64,000 nt of DNA from Cottoperca gobio. Lineage: Eukaryota > Chordata > Actinopteri > Perciformes > Bovichtidae. The notes beneath the pieces are model-generated. The model was not told the DNA's origin and did no database searches. It worked only from the letters and a program-made list of their open reading frames with translations. A program made the position numbers and the translations under genes. Positions within the stretch are counted from its first letter, which is position 1, and each line of letters begins with the position of its first letter. Below, in pieces: positions 59,836 to 64,000 of the stretch. The stretch covers positions 3,767,011 to 3,831,010 of the forward strand of contig NC_041376.1 in assembly GCF_900634415.1 (NCBI RefSeq), read 5' to 3'.

Positions 59836-62026
59836 ATACATGCATCTAGATATCTTTTTGATACCTTGCTCTCAGGAGCCCAGTGTGGTGCGGGAAACAA
59901 TGCTTAAGCGCCACTTTATTTATTCATTCATTTTATTTTAATTCTGGCGGGGCGATGTCATCTTTATTTGATTTATGACAGAGATCCAGAAATAATTATG
60001 CCTAAAAATTAAATTAAAATCTGGTGACAAAATGTTTCCTTTTACTCGCACGTGCACAGAAATAAACACCAGACCTGTGTGTGAAGAAGAATGCCCTTTT
60101 CTTAAACTCACCACTTCCCCTCAGAGAGATTTCATTCATGTTGATCTTATTGCTGAGGTGCCAAAGTTTGAGGCCTGGGACTATCTGCATATATTGCATA
60201 AAACACACATTTTTGCCATGATATTTTCATATTGCATTGACAAATATCACCAGTGGCTTTTGAAACTAAAGTAGGTTTAAAACCTTTTTATGTTTCAAAA
60301 TGATCTATGCATGGCGCACAGGTGTGCATGTAATTAATATACAATGAACTACCTTTTAGAATAAGTGAAAGTGCTCAGTACAGCTTTATAACACATGCAA
60401 ACTACTTTATTATCTTATTTAAATGTTGACTAAAGAACACAGGAACCTGGAGAGACTTCCTCATTTTTAATGTGCTGCCTTTATGGGCCCCCTGGTGGCT
60501 GTGGGGCCCTGAGCAGCGATGTAATTATCTGATGCCTTGGGCCAGCTTTGAGGCCTTGTGAAGCGAAACATGTGCTTTCTACAAGAGTTGTTCTCGTAAT
60601 ACTACATTACATATTTACCTCTTGACATGTAAACTCTGAAGCTAATGTCTCTTTTACACAAACTCACACTTACAGCACAAGTTTACTGAGTAAATGCTCC
60701 GTTTGTGTACTTTTGTGTACAAATAATGGAGTAAAATACATGTGATACATGTGTGATAAAGAAGCTTAAACATTTTAAATGATGTTGAGCGAACAATTAA
60801 AATAGAATAAATACACAAACACAAACTAAAACAGTCACATTCAAGAGGGGAGTAGTTTGTAATCATGGCTTTACATTGTGTTCAGGTTTAATGTAAAGTG
60901 TGTGCAGCACAAAAACAGTTTGCATTAAAGGTGGAGGGTTATATGTGGTTGTATTTGCACATTTTGCACATTCCTTATTGCACAAACCTCAACTTTTACA
61001 CCACGTTGATCCGCTACACGTGTTACTTTTTCACACTTTGTTACAAACCTTTGTCCTTTAAATTCTTTCATATGTTTCCTTGTTGTTCATTAAGTACAGA
61101 AGGACATTTCTGTATCTTTTGTATGTAAACACTTTGGCAGTTTGGTCAAAGTTTGACTTGAGTTTTTAATTAGCACAACAGAAACTAATAAGAAACATGC
61201 ATTAAGAGACAGTGTGTGTCTTTGTTACTTATTTTTAATTCTTTTCAGCTTTGGAAACATCTGTCCTATCCTATCCAAGAGTTGCGTCTCCTCTCACTAA
61301 ACTAAAATGGCAATTATGCAGCTGCTGAAAACCATAAAAGGGAGGAATGCAAACATCGCCATAGTAGTGATTTTTGCACATTTTTGCTGTCTTACAACAA
61401 CATAATCACAACGTACTAATAGAACAATAAAAAAGATAGAAGTGTGTATATAAGCATTGTACAGGTTTCTTATTAACACACATGCTTGAACGAGCAGTAA
61501 TGGACTTTCTAAGGTAAATAATAAAACCAGTCACATTCCTAGGCGCACTGAGCTAATCATTTATTTGGCTTTAAATGAAAACGGATGTACGAGCATGTAC
61601 TTCATCTCTTGCTGCCTCTTAGATTGTATCCTCTGAGCAGGCTCTTTATCTGGCAGCACATCTTCATTTCATTTCCTAGAGTGCAGCTAGGACAAGATAT
61701 CAAACCTCTTATCACATTCATTCCATTAACCCTGCAGCAGCCCGCCGCCGCAACCAACACTTGTCCCGTACGAGCCCACTAGTCGGAGACACAGTGAGGT
61801 AAATGTCACAGACGCAGGAGGATTAAAGGCTCACAGCGAGCTCCCAGTGGGGCAGATTGAGCGCTCGTTAGGGGCAATGAGGGAGAGAGGAAATGTGTGT
61901 GCAGCAGGCGGATGTGGTTCACTGATCTGGAAGCAGCGGCGTCTCCTCTTTCAATGGCACTGAGCGGTTCATCTGAGGACAGCAGCCTCAGCAGCAGCAA
62001 GACGACGCCACATGACCTGCAGACGG

Positions 62027-62106
<80 letters not shown>

Positions 62107-62919
62107 TGCTGGCTGGAGGAAAAGCTCTTTGTCTCCTCCTGGAAACCCACAGAGGAGGATGCTGAGAGGTCAAAGTGTCTCGACCTCTTCTCACCTGCGT
62201 AGTTTCTGTTATTGTCGGTGCCTGAAGCGACATGAAACATAGCTTTTCTTTTGTGTTTAGATTTGTGGGCGAAGCAGGAAAAGGCTGTTTTTTGAGAGAG
62301 ATGTGATTTAAGAGTTTTATTTTCCCCAATGTCTGTTAGAAACAAGCCACTTTAAGGAGAATGTGAGCACATTTAAAACAACAAAGAGATGCAGATCTCT
62401 GCAGCTTCCTGTGAGCTGAGGCCTATTTTTAGAAATGAAGAGGACAAGGACACTGACCTACAAAGAAACATTAATATCTACACACACTTATTATGCAGCA
62501 GAATGCCTGCTGCCAGTGTTACATTGATTATACATATTATTAATTGATGCATTAATATGTAAGCAACATTGTATTGTCAATATAAAGCTTCTTTATTTAC
62601 TTCTGGGTAGTTTAATCAATAACAAAGCAACAAGGTGTTTGTTGATTCTGTAGTGTATATATATAATATAATATACTAAACTGAACACTATTCTCCAGTA
62701 AGTGCATTATATTTTAGGAGATGATCACTTGATTTAATATGCACGTAACTAGTAACTGCAGCTGTCATATAATAAACTAAAAAACCCCACGTTTATAACT
62801 ATATGTGATGTATGTTTGGTAACTATAAAGGGACCTTTCGTGATAAAACACACCAGCAATCACGACATGACGAGTAAAACCATATTTTAAATCTTTTTTT
62901 TAATATATCTCACATTTGA
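59836..62919. other. upstream intergenic sequence of dnmt3a
   Basis: AT-rich and without coding exons. It includes a (TG)n tract at 62,029-62,103, flanked on the left by a somewhat GC-rich segment (61,740-62,000). Confidence 0.5.
62029..62103. repeat. (TG)n microsatellite, ~74 bp
   Basis: Perfect TG repeat. Confidence 0.97.
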
Positions 62920-64000
62920 TTTATTTACAAAAGACAGTGGCTTTGTGACATAAAACTATGTTTTGTAAAATCAACATGAGAAACAAATGTGTACCAGAAG
63001 CGTAAACGTACAGAACACACACATAGATAAATAACATCGGGGAGGTTGTTCCTCTTTGCACATTGTCTCTCTGCAAACAATAACAGATCACGATGTCTGC
63101 ACCTCGGCATGACCGGCTGTGTTTTATTGGTGTTACCCCGAGTTGTTCCGAGGGGACGGGGGGGGGGGTTACAGTATTGCCTCCACATTGGCTTTAATGA
63201 CATCAGTGCGTCTATCGGTAGATTTGGAATGTGTTGCTTTATTAACTATTAAATGTTTTTCCAGCAGCGGAAACCATTAACGTGAACATCTCCAGGCATT
63301 CTGTGAATACACTACGGGCCACGACGACAGACTAATGCAGATATACTTTGATATATACCTGTGAATTCGTATGACACACAATGTCTGCAAACAGTTTGGC
63401 ACAAATGTAAAGGCTGAGCATGAGTTTCCCCCAGAACACATTGAATAAATAAATAAAATATCTACAAAGTCACAGACATAAAGGCTGATAGATCCTCTTA
63501 TTTGCTGAATGGTTACTTTATACAGCACTTTACAGAACAGCTACAGGCACAAACTGAAAGAATGGAAATAAAACTTTGAATTCAAATGAAGGGGAAGACA
63601 GTAACTCCTTAAATCCTAACGTTTCTGCACCTTTCCCACTAAATCAAGCTTTCGAACTTTAGTTTTTATACTTTCTTGATATTCGGGGCGACGACACAAG
63701 CGTGAGTGTGCACGTCAAACTCAGTACATGAACTATACTCCACTAATACGAAACAATAAGAACAGAGAAGAACAGAGAACTGAGTTAAAAACATCACATT
63801 TAAAATAACAGAGGAGCCTCTTTTTGTTCTTTTTCTTGACGCAGGCTGTTGAAACCTTATACTTAGCTTATAGGATCGGCTCACTGTACGCATCTCAACA
63901 CAAACACCTCATGCTTTTCAGTTTCATTCAGTCACATTTGACTTCCCTTTTGAGAACATATCATCCCAGAACTGCTCCCTTGACTTTTATCTAAAAATGA
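62920..64000 (-). other. possible 3'UTR of the next minus-strand gene (dtnb by synteny)
   Basis: AATAAA on the minus strand at 62920-62925 is followed upstream (rightwards) by ~1 kb of non-coding, non-repetitive sequence reaching the window edge. In human 2p23, DTNB lies immediately upstream of DNMT3A on the same strand, so its 3' end would be expected here. No coding exon is visible, so the identity is inferred from gene order alone. Confidence 0.25.

Noticed and set aside
61806..62345. 179-aa open frame on the minus strand with Thr-His repeat
   Set aside because: Driven by the (TG)n tract; no homology and no splice partners.

Overview
This is vertebrate nuclear DNA, almost certainly from a teleost fish. 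The genes are spliced with GT-AG introns and encode close relatives of human proteins. The introns are short to medium, dinucleotide microsatellites are abundant, and several dispersed repeats are of fish type. There are no operons, ribosome binding sites or prokaryotic features.

Layout from left to right: (1) 1-~3,220, + strand: the 3' end of otoferlin (otof), with two intact near-identical terminal exons in tandem and a third, degenerate copy upstream. (2) ~3,220-4,690: a short convergent intergenic gap holding one tRNA-Ala(AGC) on the - strand. (3) ~4,690-11,390, - strand: mapre3 (EB3), six coding exons encoding 274 aa, with a candidate promoter and non-coding first exon near 11.2-11.4 kb. 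(4) ~13,040-21,777, - strand: dpysl5 (CRMP5), twelve coding exons encoding 564 aa; its 5' non-coding part lies further right. (5) 21.8-26.1 kb: intergenic DNA with a long (TG)n tract and a promoter-like RFX/NF-Y cluster near 24.85 kb. (6) ~26,140-58,424, - strand: dnmt3a, with a ~3 kb 3'UTR and 22 coding exons covering the H2AK119ub-binding N-terminal segment, PWWP, ADD and methyltransferase domains. (7) 58.4-62.9 kb: upstream sequence of dnmt3a. (8) 62.9-64 kb: possibly the 3'UTR of the next - strand gene; dtnb would be expected from human gene order.

The genes are unrelated in pathway: synaptic vesicle fusion, microtubule plus-end tracking, axon guidance signalling and de novo DNA methylation. 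They lie together because this is a compacted version of the human 2p23 neighbourhood.

The points most worth a second look are these: a frame break in the glutamine-rich exon of dnmt3a (355 nt, one base out of frame); the tandem otof last exons, which differ at 5 of 181 bases with 4 changes altering the protein; four miR-29 seed matches in the dnmt3a 3'UTR; a ~1.15 kb CTGTACTACTG-type minisatellite; and a ~740 bp purine/pyrimidine foldback. I found no evidence of a wholly new biological system. The coding content is conserved and the novelty is in exon structure and repeats.
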